Part shown: one piece after another, positions 7,801-14,383 of the stretch
Layout: each line of letters starts with the position of its first letter
How positions within the stretch are numbered: position 1 is the first letter of the stretch
Assembly (NCBI GenBank): GCA_946626795.1
Contig: CAMOUZ010000018.1
Span: 1-14,383 of the forward strand
Source: an uncultured Clostridia bacterium
GTDB taxonomy: Bacteria > Bacillota > Clostridia > Christensenellales > CAG-1252
Direction of reading: 5' to 3'
DNA: 14,383 bases
Made by a program: the position numbers and the translations under genes
Notes under the pieces: model-generated
What the model was told of the DNA's origin: nothing
The model's input: the letters and a program-made list of their open reading frames with translations, nothing else
Database searches by the model: none

Positions 7801-10800
7801 CCCCCGCTTTGACGTGGACTTGACGCACCGTCACGAGATCACGCGTGGTGGACTGCTGCACCCACATCGCCGATCCGTAATCCGGCTGCACGGGAAGATA
7901 CGTAGGCACAATATTGATCAACTCCGTAGAGGAATCAAATCTCTTATGTCCGGACCGAGGATAATAATAATCATCCTGACTTGTCATATTTCCATTGTAA
8001 TAGCGATAATTGTTGATATGGAGCAGGTTGCAATAGATATTGCCCTTGATCTCAAACTTCGCGTCATTGGCATTCGAATAAATGAAGAGCCAGCCCGTAA
8101 CGTTTACATTACCGTTGATATAGTCGGCGGAAGGACCGCCGAAGATCCAAGTCCAACCTGTGCTCGCGCCGGAATCTTCCTTTGTCACATTGATCCCCGT
8201 GCAGTACTTATAGATCTTATTCACGTCACCGTAATAAGCTCCGTAAACATTGATAGTGCCGTGATTCTCGGAATTATCAAACAAAACTCCGCGCACGCGG
8301 ATGCTTCCATTCACTTTGGGACGATTCGAGAGCGAACCGAGATTCACCTTATACCCTGCGGAAGACGCCGTATGCAAGAGAGAACCGAGAGATCCTCCGA
8401 CCGTGAGATGCACGTTATCCGCGCGGAGCATTCCCGTCACGGAGCCATTCACCGTGACGCTCTGACCGGAGCCGTAATAATAAAGGTCCTTCTGGATCTC
8501 GCCCGCATTATAGACGAAATTCGTGACTTTTACGCTCGCGGTATTATTGCTCTGCGTATTGACGTAAACATTCCCTTTAACAAGGGCGGGGAACGAAGAA
8601 CTACCTAAAATAACTTTGGAAGTATTATAGAAGAGGACGTCCTTATCGCATTGACCGTAGAACTGGACGTAACCCGTGCCCGTGAACTTCGCATTCCCCT
8701 GAATAACGGTATTCTTAGAGCGAATATAAATGCCTTGCGTCGTGCCGCTCGACATCGTGCCGCCCCATTCGAGATCCCCCGTCACCGTCTGATAATTGCT
8801 CGAAGTGCCCGTGCCGAACATTATGGACGTGCCCTTGCTCCACACGCTCTTGATGGTGGTCTTATAATCGGTGTTATTGAGAAATTGAATATAGCCGGCA
8901 CCGGAAAGCGCGCGAATATTCGGGAGCTGCTTGCAATACCTGTAAATTTGGTTTCCGCCGTTCGACGCGATATAGCTGAGGTCACTGCGGAAGGTGACGT
9001 ACTGCGCTTCGATATTATCCCTGCTGAAAATATAGCCGCCGGACGCGCCGAGATTCGTCGCGTTCTTCAAAAGGAGCGGTCCGTAAGAATAGATATTCGC
9101 CGCGACGTTTCCCGTGATCTCGCTCTGCTCCGAGCCCGTGATGATGAGATTTCCTTTCACAACGCCGGAGCCCGTATACTTCTTACACTTTGCGCCGCCG
9201 TTGATCGTGCCTTTATTTTCGAGGGTGCCGCCGATCTCCAAAGCACCCGAAACAGTGATGCCGCTATTCACGGTGAGAGTGCCGACATTCGGCAGGTTCA
9301 AAGAACCCGGGAAATTCTGTCCCAAAGTAACGGATGTGACTCTATCCGCCTTCAAGCTCGTGATGGAGCTGCCGATGATGACGCTCGTCACGTTCGGAAG
9401 CTCGATATCGCCTTTCAGATTTACGGTATTGACCTCGGTATTCTTACAATACAGTCCGCCGACGGAATCAAGATCCACGCTGCTCGTGCCGTAATAATAG
9501 ATGCCGTTCACATAGATGATGCCTTCGACGTGCTTGCCGGAAGAAAGGGTCAAACCGCGATTTTCGAGGGTGATAGAGCCCGTGGTGCCCGTGGAATCCT
9601 TCGCCAAGCTGCGCTCCAAGGAGAATCGCGAGGAAGAAGAACCCGTGATTTGGAGAGAGAGGAAGAGAGCTTTCTGATTCGAGAGACCGGAAGCCGTCTC
9701 TTCACGGACGTTATTCAGCCCGGAAGTATCCGCGCATTTCACCGCGGCGGTCATCGAAAGCGCAGACGCCACCGTAAAGGTCTTGGGCGTGATGTAATAT
9801 CCTTTATAACGGATGGTATTGGCGGAGGCATAGAGCGTGATCTTTCCGCCCGTGGTCTTGACGCCGACGCTCTTGTCATCCACTTTATTTCCAAAATATC
9901 CCGAGACTTTCACCGTGACGTCGCCCGAAGCGTAAATACCCTTCTCTACCTTTTCGACATAGGCTTTCACCGTGCCGGAAGAAGAGGTGATGTAATTAAT
10001 AACGCCTTTTATGGGGTTCCCCGTGGGCGCGCCGGAAGAATCGAAGGTGCCCATCGTGATATTCCCGCCCGCCGAGACATTGGGCGCGCCGCCGGAAGGC
10101 GCGGAATCATAAGGACTGCGCGCTCCGCCCACCCAAGTGAGAGTGCCGGACGCATAGACAGTCTTGCCGGAGCTACCGACATTATACGTGGCACTCTCCC
10201 CTGCCTGACCGATCGTAAGATTTCCGCCCGTGACGGAGACGCCTCCCTCAAAGCGGGCTTTCAACGTGCTTCCCGTCTTCGCCTGCAAAGTATTCTCGCC
10301 GCCCGTGTATTGGACGGAAGAACCGCCCGAGAAGGAGAATCCGCCATTCGGCGCGTAGAGATGCGCCGCCGTGCCTTTCGCGGAGTCGCTGACCGAGATC
10401 GCCGTCCCCGTGCCGCTGACATACATATCCACCGTGGAGAGCGTGCCCGCCGTCTGCGTGAAGCTGCCGCATTGCACCTTACAAGCTGTCATCGTGCCGC
10501 CATTCATCGTGATCGCATTCGTCACTTTGGTCTTTGCGCTGTTTCCGCCCAAAGTGGCGCTGTCTTTTATGACAAGGCTCCGACTCGCGACGCCGCCCAC
10601 CTTCGCGGAAGAAGAGAGGGTCACGGCGGAATCCGAACAAGCCAACGTCCCTTTAATGACGGCATTCGTGCCGATATTGAAAGAACTCTGCGCTTCCGCA
10701 ATGGAGGCATTCCCATTTACGGTCACCTTGCTCATCGTGCCGGAAGCAAGCGTGCGCACATAAAGATCTTTGCCGACCACAAGGTTATACGTGCCGGTGA

Positions 10801-13342
10801 CGAGAGTCCCGTTGACGCGGAGATTATTCGTGACATTGAGATCTCCCGAAAGCTCGACGGTGCAGCCCGTATCCGATGCTTCGATGGAACCGAAGGTGCC
10901 TTTAAATTTCAGATTTCCGTTCGACTCGCTCCAATACGTGCCCGCGATGCTTCCATTCCCCGACATCGTAAGATTGCCCGAGAAATGATTTACGCTAAAC
11001 AGCTGCCCTTGGAGGACCAAATTCCCTTTGAGATGAAGGATGGAAGCCGTGCGCTTCGGATTAAAAGAAGAGGTGTCCTTTACGGTGAAAGTCTCGACAT
11101 CCGCATAGATCGTCGCCGCCGAAGCAGCCGTGGGCGCACGCAAATACGCGCCGCCATTCAATTCGACGGTCTTCGCATATAAATAATAATTTCCGAAAAG
11201 ATATGTATTCGCCGCGGCGGAGGAGCCGAGGATGACCGTTCCCGTTTTTGCGGCGGTGGAGGAAGAGCCCACTCTCACTTCGGAGCCCGAGAGCATATTC
11301 ACGAACTGCCCGATTTCAAGCCCGACATTATTATTCGTAAGGCTCCCCTTTCCGCTCGTCTCGCAATTCACGTTTATCTTCGAGCCGCTGCGGAACATCG
11401 TGATACCATTCGTGACGAGCGTGCTCGTGGAGCCGTCGCCATAGACTTTGAGGTATTGCTTCATATCGATGGTGCAATACGCGATATTCATCATTTTAAG
11501 CTCGCCGCAACGACCGATGATCTGCGTCACGACCGTGCCGTCCGTAAGGCAGACGTCGCGCGGCGCGCCTTGATCGCCCGCTTGAATGATATCGATCTTC
11601 GCGCCGTTCATCTTCACGAGCTTATCGCTCGAAGTGTAATAAAGATCGCCCTTCTGCCACAAACGATGAGCATAAACATACGGATTCCCATAAATGTTAT
11701 TATATCCGTTTGTAACGGACTGATCCGCCGCCTTGCCGAAGATGGCGCGGGAATTCAAGAGATAGATGCTGTCGAAGATCCACACCGAAGTGAGGGACGT
11801 ATACTTGCTGCTGTACGTGGCGTTCTCCACATAAATGTCGCCGATGATCTTCACCCAGCTGTCACTATCACCGAGCGTGAGGGAGCCGCAAGTATGGACG
11901 ATATCCGCCGCCTTGTGTTTATTATCGATACCTCTGAAAATGCCGATGCCGCCGAAAAGGATCTCATACGCTGCGCCGTCCTTTTGATTTAGCCAGTCGC
12001 CGTACGGCAGGTCGTTCGGATTCGCGCAGGTCGCATCCGTCTTCACGGTGAGCTTGCCCACACACTCCACTTTGCCGCCGACTACGGCCGCGCTTACCTT
12101 CACATCTGCTTTGGACTGCACGTTTCCGAAGACGATGGCGCCGCTCTGGATCGTGACCGTCCCCGTGGCGATGACGTCGCCCATGACCACGGCGCCTTTC
12201 GAGATGGTGACGGCGCCATTCGCATAAACGCTGCCGTCCACCCAAGTATTATAGACATGCAGCTTATCGTGACCTTTGATCGTGACGTCGCCACGCGCAT
12301 AGATGCTGCCCGTGATATAGCAATATTCACCCATCGAGACATTGCCCATCGCAACGAGGTTTACCGCCTTGCGCTGGGTGGTGACCGTGGGGAGCTCCGC
12401 CGTACCGTTCGTGGCAGTCTCGATATATCCTGCGGAATTCACCATATGATTATGCAGCCAAATATCGCTATTGCTGAGCGTGATATCGCCGCGGGCGAAG
12501 ATGCTGTTTGAAACAAAGCTGCCCACGCCGATGGTGACATTTTTGTCGCAATGAATGCCTTTCGAGCCCGTAACTTTCACGTTATTCAGCGTAAGATTTC
12601 CATACGCCGTAAGATCGCCTTTTATAGACTTCTGCGTGCTGGCGGACTTCGTGCCGCCGCGAATGGTCGTGTCGCCCGTCGTAGTAAGATTTCCATTCAT
12701 ATCCACGCCGAGATAGAAAGGCGAATTCTTTACCGTATCGTCCTCGCCGACATAGACATACACGTTAATGGGGGTGGAAGCACTGGTGTCCGCAAAGTCG
12801 AAGCTGACCTCATCTTTATTCGTCAAGATGACGTCATACTTATCGAAAGCGTTTTTGAGCTTGGGCATGACCTCTTCCGCGTCCTCTTCACAGCTGAACA
12901 CCGAAGTGACGATGGAAAGCGAATTATTATAAACGCAAGCGACCTTCACTTCGAGGACGTGATCGTTATACTCGCCCGAAGCGCTGTCTTTCGCATAAGA
13001 GATACGGACCGTGCCTTCCACAAGCTCCGTGCCCGCATTATCCTCCACGAAATACTTGCCCGTAACGCAGGGCGAAGCATTGTTCTCCGCGATCTGCGAA
13101 TCGAGCGTTTCGATGACGGCATTGATATTATAGCCGTCCTTGAACTGTTCCTTGATGGCGAGGCCGATGGACTTGGCATAGAAATAGCTCTGATCATCCG
13201 AAGCGGTCAAAACCGCCTCGCTGACGGAAGAAGACGCGAGTGCCGTAATCGCGACGATGACGGTGGCTAAAAGAAACAGCACCATCACCGCGTATGTAAG
13301 GGCAACGCCCTTTTTATTTTTACAGCACTTTGCAAGCGTCAT
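4832..13342 (-). CDS. Giant PilX/GspK-like pseudopilin with beta-helix-like repeats
   Basis: A single uninterrupted frame of 2836 residues, roughly 300 kDa. It starts MTLAKCCKNKKG, then VALTYAVMVLFLLATVIVAI: a 12-residue leader ending KKG and a hydrophobic helix, as in PilX_N or GspK proteins. Mature position 5 is Tyr, not Glu, which fits the tip subunit GspK type. Residues about 45-200 form a globular pilin-like part. Residues about 200-2150 are Gly/Thr/Val/Ser-rich with many G-N/D-V/L-x-V motifs (such as GDVIATGTVTIQSGAIVFG), like a right-handed beta-helix or bactofilin. A Ser/Thr/Pro-rich linker (about 2170-2250) leads to a C-terminal part with aromatic-rich and beta segments near 2590-2690, reminiscent of pilus-associated DUF7305-type domains. 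GGAGGTGG precedes the start. It would be exported by the T4P machine and stay on the tip or surface. Adhesion or spacing is a guess. The ends are well defined; the domain reading is mine without a search. Confidence 0.88.
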   Translation of the reverse strand: MTLAKCCKNKKGVALTYAVMVLFLLATVIVAITALASSSVSEAVLTASDDQSYFYAKSIGLAIKEQFKDGYNINAVIETLDSQIAENNASPCVTGKYFVEDNAGTELVEGTVRISYAKDSASGEYNDHVLEVKVACVYNNSLSIVTSVFSCEEDAEEVMPKLKNAFDKYDVILTNKDEVSFDFADTSASTPINVYVYVGEDDTVKNSPFYLGVDMNGNLTTTGDTTIRGGTKSASTQKSIKGDLTAYGNLTLNNVKVTGSKGIHCDKNVTIGVGSFVSNSIFARGDITLSNSDIWLHNHMVNSAGYIETATNGTAELPTVTTQRKAVNLVAMGNVSMGEYCYITGSIYARGDVTIKGHDKLHVYNTWVDGSVYANGAVTISKGAVVMGDVIATGTVTIQSGAIVFGNVQSKADVKVSAAVVGGKVECVGKLTVKTDATCANPNDLPYGDWLNQKDGAAYEILFGGIGIFRGIDNKHKAADIVHTCGSLTLGDSDSWVKIIGDIYVENATYSSKYTSLTSVWIFDSIYLLNSRAIFGKAADQSVTNGYNNIYGNPYVYAHRLWQKGDLYYTSSDKLVKMNGAKIDIIQAGDQGAPRDVCLTDGTVVTQIIGRCGELKMMNIAYCTIDMKQYLKVYGDGSTSTLVTNGITMFRSGSKINVNCETSGKGSLTNNNVGLEIGQFVNMLSGSEVRVGSSSTAAKTGTVILGSSAAANTYLFGNYYLYAKTVELNGGAYLRAPTAASAATIYADVETFTVKDTSSFNPKRTASILHLKGNLVLQGQLFSVNHFSGNLTMSGNGSIAGTYWSESNGNLKFKGTFGSIEASDTGCTVELSGDLNVTNNLRVNGTLVTGTYNLVVGKDLYVRTLASGTMSKVTVNGNASIAEAQSSFNIGTNAVIKGTLACSDSAVTLSSSAKVGGVASRSLVIKDSATLGGNSAKTKVTNAITMNGGTMTACKVQCGSFTQTAGTLSTVDMYVSGTGTAISVSDSAKGTAAHLYAPNGGFSFSGGSSVQYTGGENTLQAKTGSTLKARFEGGVSVTGGNLTIGQAGESATYNVGSSGKTVYASGTLTWVGGARSPYDSAPSGGAPNVSAGGNITMGTFDSSGAPTGNPIKGVINYITSSSGTVKAYVEKVEKGIYASGDVTVKVSGYFGNKVDDKSVGVKTTGGKITLYASANTIRYKGYYITPKTFTVASALSMTAAVKCADTSGLNNVREETASGLSNQKALFLSLQITGSSSSRFSLERSLAKDSTGTTGSITLENRGLTLSSGKHVEGIIYVNGIYYYGTSSVDLDSVGGLYCKNTEVNTVNLKGDIELPNVTSVIIGSSITSLKADRVTSVTLGQNFPGSLNLPNVGTLTVNSGITVSGALEIGGTLENKGTINGGAKCKKYTGSGVVKGNLIITGSEQSEITGNVAANIYSYGPLLLKNATNLGASGGYIFSRDNIEAQYVTFRSDLSYIASNGGNQIYRYCKQLPNIRALSGAGYIQFLNNTDYKTTIKSVWSKGTSIMFGTGTSSNYQTVTGDLEWGGTMSSGTTQGIYIRSKNTVIQGNAKFTGTGYVQFYGQCDKDVLFYNTSKVILGSSSFPALVKGNVYVNTQSNNTASVKVTNFVYNAGEIQKDLYYYGSGQSVTVNGSVTGMLRADNVHLTVGGSLGSLLHTASSAGYKVNLGSLSNRPKVNGSIRVRGVLFDNSENHGTINVYGAYYGDVNKIYKYCTGINVTKEDSGASTGWTWIFGGPSADYINGNVNVTGWLFIYSNANDAKFEIKGNIYCNLLHINNYRYYNGNMTSQDDYYYPRSGHKRFDSSTELINIVPTYLPVQPDYGSAMWVQQSTTRDLVTVRQVHVKAGDVYLGAAYCANTKMQHLRTDGQICLTYCYLTSKNFDQTKYNNTGEHCGNHSNSNGISVKKNADGDYDGSIIAHNASTDSGYNMFWGTKTVSNVTLIYGHTITNGDGSLADKKGWTDFEGSVKEDLGTGVTGSVATKLFYFGGGLSMYGYSRINSARNGSTGEFKADLARTIVWIGNGDLYVGVGCGIGRDKSSLSRSRLSVHPGVFVSNGNATIDGYVTLDMMVKGNLTVTANGEVLGKDSGGTAYRAGVFLVGGSLSEVSNHFRPKHSDKPGGSSSANCERAYETGWGGDCYTPDASGYASYMTKKFVKISGTNTANLAQCYKPKNTAVTVSSPSGAGSSTSPFKMSGRSSSENATMSTSVTSYSAPSEPSLSAGASTSIGTGTASVPKLDLSSTIAAVAKPDYSVAQVTVPTVTAAETNKTFTYNFALSWSEVTYGQPAFSEQWQAAENVNYAAMADKWESAKIKVGSVDYTLTQHLDKANTALWGPRVIPQTWQLPYDYTNSSGGTSTTPAKRVLVGKMMDSVGINLSGVTSDVASSKKYVTEDIYNYGSNSLKTYNQNSVISDRKNTSGTSYASTSKLLDYIVKRSTSGVDRMSDMLVFESGELPYSAFYMSATDDFTVWSRIGRGHVGEKHEWKKLGVTLSKWDYFYWKYTMEGNSSVPDSDDESKFMSNYTTLSKNIPYSAYHGNSEKKIAGQYQDAWFWGSEERSTYDVNWIFYACKDPSKPYDSAAKDLHVVLPKGIGLEFFRDIDNKILVIGRGRVFLYLTSGDTLYFRGDIKSDDNPTTWVVGGLTNKDRNGNYLSSDKQYKHPQLYIIGAGTNIDLIVRELQLFAYVYMPFGTNGSLYNASSGKLKSYNIFKDVNGNKANPNSSGSAGSAVTDVKRNSLMFVWDAAKSKRYIYGSIVVDNFNFTTGSDKNLEFKARSVDRYGPDFGDTRIYGASTYSGSTVYSSTSYVDVSLTSFMSQPPGFSTTMLNWDYVGIKVVS
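6890..12745 (-). other. Beta-helix-like repeat region of the giant protein
   Basis: Within the giant gene, about 1950 residues are built from short strands separated by Gly, Asn or Asp, with weak periodicity near 20 residues. The clearest block (about 12000-12340) runs through GSIYARGDVTIKG, GSVYANGAVTISKG, GDVIATGTVTIQSG and GNVQSKADVKVS, a bactofilin-type pattern. Later blocks have the same style with longer loops, for example an aromatic-rich insertion around 7700-7990. The limits are approximate. Repeats are diverged, so the DNA is not an obvious tandem repeat. Confidence 0.6.
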
Positions 13343-13354
13343 ACGCCACCTCCA

Positions 13355-13376
13355 TAATCATTATACATAATGATTA
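13355..13376. repeat. 22-nt palindrome before the giant gene
   Basis: Perfect 10-bp arms, TAATCATTAT (13355-13364) and ATAATGATTA (13367-13376), with a 2-nt centre. It lies 13 nt in front of the ATG of the giant gene, next to its GGAGGTGG site, within a 94-nt gap after the PilO-like gene. On the minus strand it includes a TATAAT, but no good -35 stands 17 nt upstream. A two-base centre suits a dimeric DNA-binding protein better than an RNA hairpin. A role in controlling the giant gene separately from pilN-pilO is inference. Confidence 0.7.
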
Positions 13377-13436
13377 ACTTTCGGTCTCAGAATACTAACA
13401 TAATTTCTTCGAAATTTAATCGTTTCGTAATTTTCT

Positions 13437-14201
13437 TTACTCCGCTTCCCCTTCTTCATCAGGCGCGTTGAGGCGTTCAAGCTCGTCGGCATAGGTCAAA
13501 AGATCGCTATTCGCCGTCATCAGCGCGGACATCGTGATCGTGCCTGTCTTTTCGGACGGCTTATAGATCACATTCGTAACGTGCAAAGAACCCTTCGCGG
13601 AGACTTGTTGCAAGTAAAGGATAAGTGCGCCGAAATGATCTTGATCCAAGCCCGACAAGGTGAAATCCAGATCGAGCGATGCCTTGGGCGACTCCATATC
13701 GCTGAACTCGATGGAACGTCTCGCAACAGTGATCTCATACTCCGCATTGTCGATGACAATGACCTTTGTCGCATTCTCCTCTTTGCCCGTATCCGTTACG
13801 TCCACGAAGTCCAAGAGTCTGTCATCGGGATTATTCGTCTGGACGCCGCCGATATACTGCAAAGAATTGATCCATTGCGTATCGACATTATAGGTCTCGG
13901 CGTACGCCATAACGCTATTCGCGAGGCGAGCCGCCTCCTCCATCTTTTCTTTGGTCTTCTCTTCAAGATGTTTTTGCGCTTGACGAATATTCTCCGCATC
14001 GGAAGAATTTATGCCCATTTCGCGCAGCTCCGCAAGCTCCGCCGCAAGCTTCTCATTGAGCTCCTCCGTCTCCGTCGCAATATTTTGGAGCTCCGTGCGG
14101 CAGTCCAAGACGCCCACCGAAGGCATGACGACCACAAGGGCGACGACAAAGACGATGGCAAGGACCACAAGTAACATTTTATCTCTCTGCGTAATCTTCA
14201 T
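13437..14201 (-). CDS. pilO: PilO-like inner membrane assembly protein
   Basis: A 254-residue protein with a bitopic layout: a short basic cytoplasmic start (MKITQRDK), one membrane helix (about residues 9-31, MLLVVLAIVFVVALVVVMP), a long acidic/basic coiled coil (about 35-100, rich in Glu, Lys, Ala and Leu), and a C-terminal alpha/beta domain with a FTLSGLDQDHFGALILYLQQ segment. This is the plan of PilO and GspM, which pair with PilN/GspL in the alignment complex under the pilus. No catalytic residues are expected. The start at 14201 follows AAGGAGGATG at good spacing; extension upstream would run into the PilN-like gene. It lies 16 nt after that gene's stop and 94 nt before the giant gene. 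The assignment rests on architecture and order, since the family is poorly conserved in sequence. Confidence 0.65.
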   Translation of the reverse strand: MKITQRDKMLLVVLAIVFVVALVVVMPSVGVLDCRTELQNIATETEELNEKLAAELAELREMGINSSDAENIRQAQKHLEEKTKEKMEEAARLANSVMAYAETYNVDTQWINSLQYIGGVQTNNPDDRLLDFVDVTDTGKEENATKVIVIDNAEYEITVARRSIEFSDMESPKASLDLDFTLSGLDQDHFGALILYLQQVSAKGSLHVTNVIYKPSEKTGTITMSALMTANSDLLTYADELERLNAPDEEGEAE

Positions 14202-14217
14202 TTCTTCATCCTCCTTA

Positions 14218-14383
14218 TCAATACTCACCCGTGAACTGTAATTCCACCGTGTAGATATAATACTCGCTTCCTTCGCTCGTTTCCGCCGAATCCTTGACGG
14301 GATTCGCCACCTTGAAGAAGGGCGAACTTGTGAAGCAATCCAGATAACCCGGGAGGTCATTCTCCTTCGGGAGACAGAGCTTA
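14218..14383 (-). CDS. PilN-like protein, C-terminal fragment
   Basis: Only the last 54 or so codons are in the window; the gene enters from the right edge, so its start is not visible. The frame was found by reading the minus strand back from TGA at 14220-14218. The peptide contains LPGYLDCFTSSPFFKV and ends YYIYTVELQFTGEY. A short helix, an F-F-K-V strand, a polar loop and a final aromatic strand are like the C-terminus of PilN, in which the last strand has the form F-x-I/V-x-L. It is followed after 16 nt by the PilO-like gene, the usual partner and order in T4P operons. The call is therefore based mainly on context. Confidence 0.55.
   Translation of the reverse strand, partial: KLCLPKENDLPGYLDCFTSSPFFKVANPVKDSAETSEGSEYYIYTVELQFTGEY

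Noticed and set aside
4580..11992. Long plus-strand open frames opposite the giant gene (954, 367, 843 and 178 codons)
   Set aside because: They are exactly codon-in-register with the minus-strand gene. Antisense stops there require TTA, CTA or TCA sense codons, which this gene rarely uses. The translations are Arg/Ile/His-rich with no domain, start inside other genes and lack ribosome sites, whereas the minus strand gives a coherent protein.
13355..13376. Palindrome as an intrinsic terminator of pilO
   Set aside because: The stem is A/T-only apart from one pair per arm, the loop is two bases, and no U-tract follows on either strand.

Overview
The window is a type IV pilus (T4P) locus. It holds two C-terminal or N-terminal gene fragments and seven complete genes, and every gene has a role in making or assembling pilin-like fibres. 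Strong Shine-Dalgarno sites (GGAGG type), sigma-A-like promoters, and a content of PilN/PilO-like proteins, minor pilins and a prepilin peptidase like that of clostridial T4P clusters suggest a Firmicute, probably a class Clostridia member with medium GC. This taxonomic guess is an inference. I see no tRNA, rRNA, CRISPR, transposase or phage gene.

Layout. Positions 1-1001 carry two prepilin genes in divergent orientation: a fragment on the minus strand (1-476) and a complete gene on the plus strand (561-1001). The 84-bp gap between their start codons holds two back-to-back promoters. Their -35 boxes are the two arms of a perfect inverted repeat (506-531). Neither gene has a Shine-Dalgarno site, and both predicted transcription starts fall on or next to the ATG, so both may be leaderless. 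A hairpin terminator (1026-1063) separates the plus-strand prepilin from the convergent pilB (1082-2755, minus strand). pilB has its own consensus promoter (2792-2820), so it looks monocistronic.

Positions 2937-14383 read leftward on the minus strand as a tightly packed series: the end of a PilN-like gene, a PilO-like gene, a giant 8.5-kb gene for a 2836-residue prepilin-like protein, two ordinary minor prepilins, and the prepilin peptidase pilD. Junctions after the giant gene are 1 nt, 11 nt and an ATGA overlap, so giant protein, two minor pilins and peptidase are probably co-translated. A 94-nt gap with a 22-nt palindrome precedes the giant gene.

How they fit together. PilD would cleave and methylate the prepilins after the KKG or KRG leader, PilB would supply ATP-driven assembly force, and PilN/PilO would form the membrane alignment complex. 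The giant protein with the two minor prepilins resembles a GspK-GspI-GspJ or clostridial PilK-type tip complex. Its mature position 5 is Tyr instead of Glu, and it carries about 2000 residues of glycine/valine/threonine-rich repeats that look like a beta-helix. The most striking hypothesis is a pilus whose tip carries a very large beta-helical adhesin or spacer. The platform protein PilC/GspF, PilM and PilT are not in the window.
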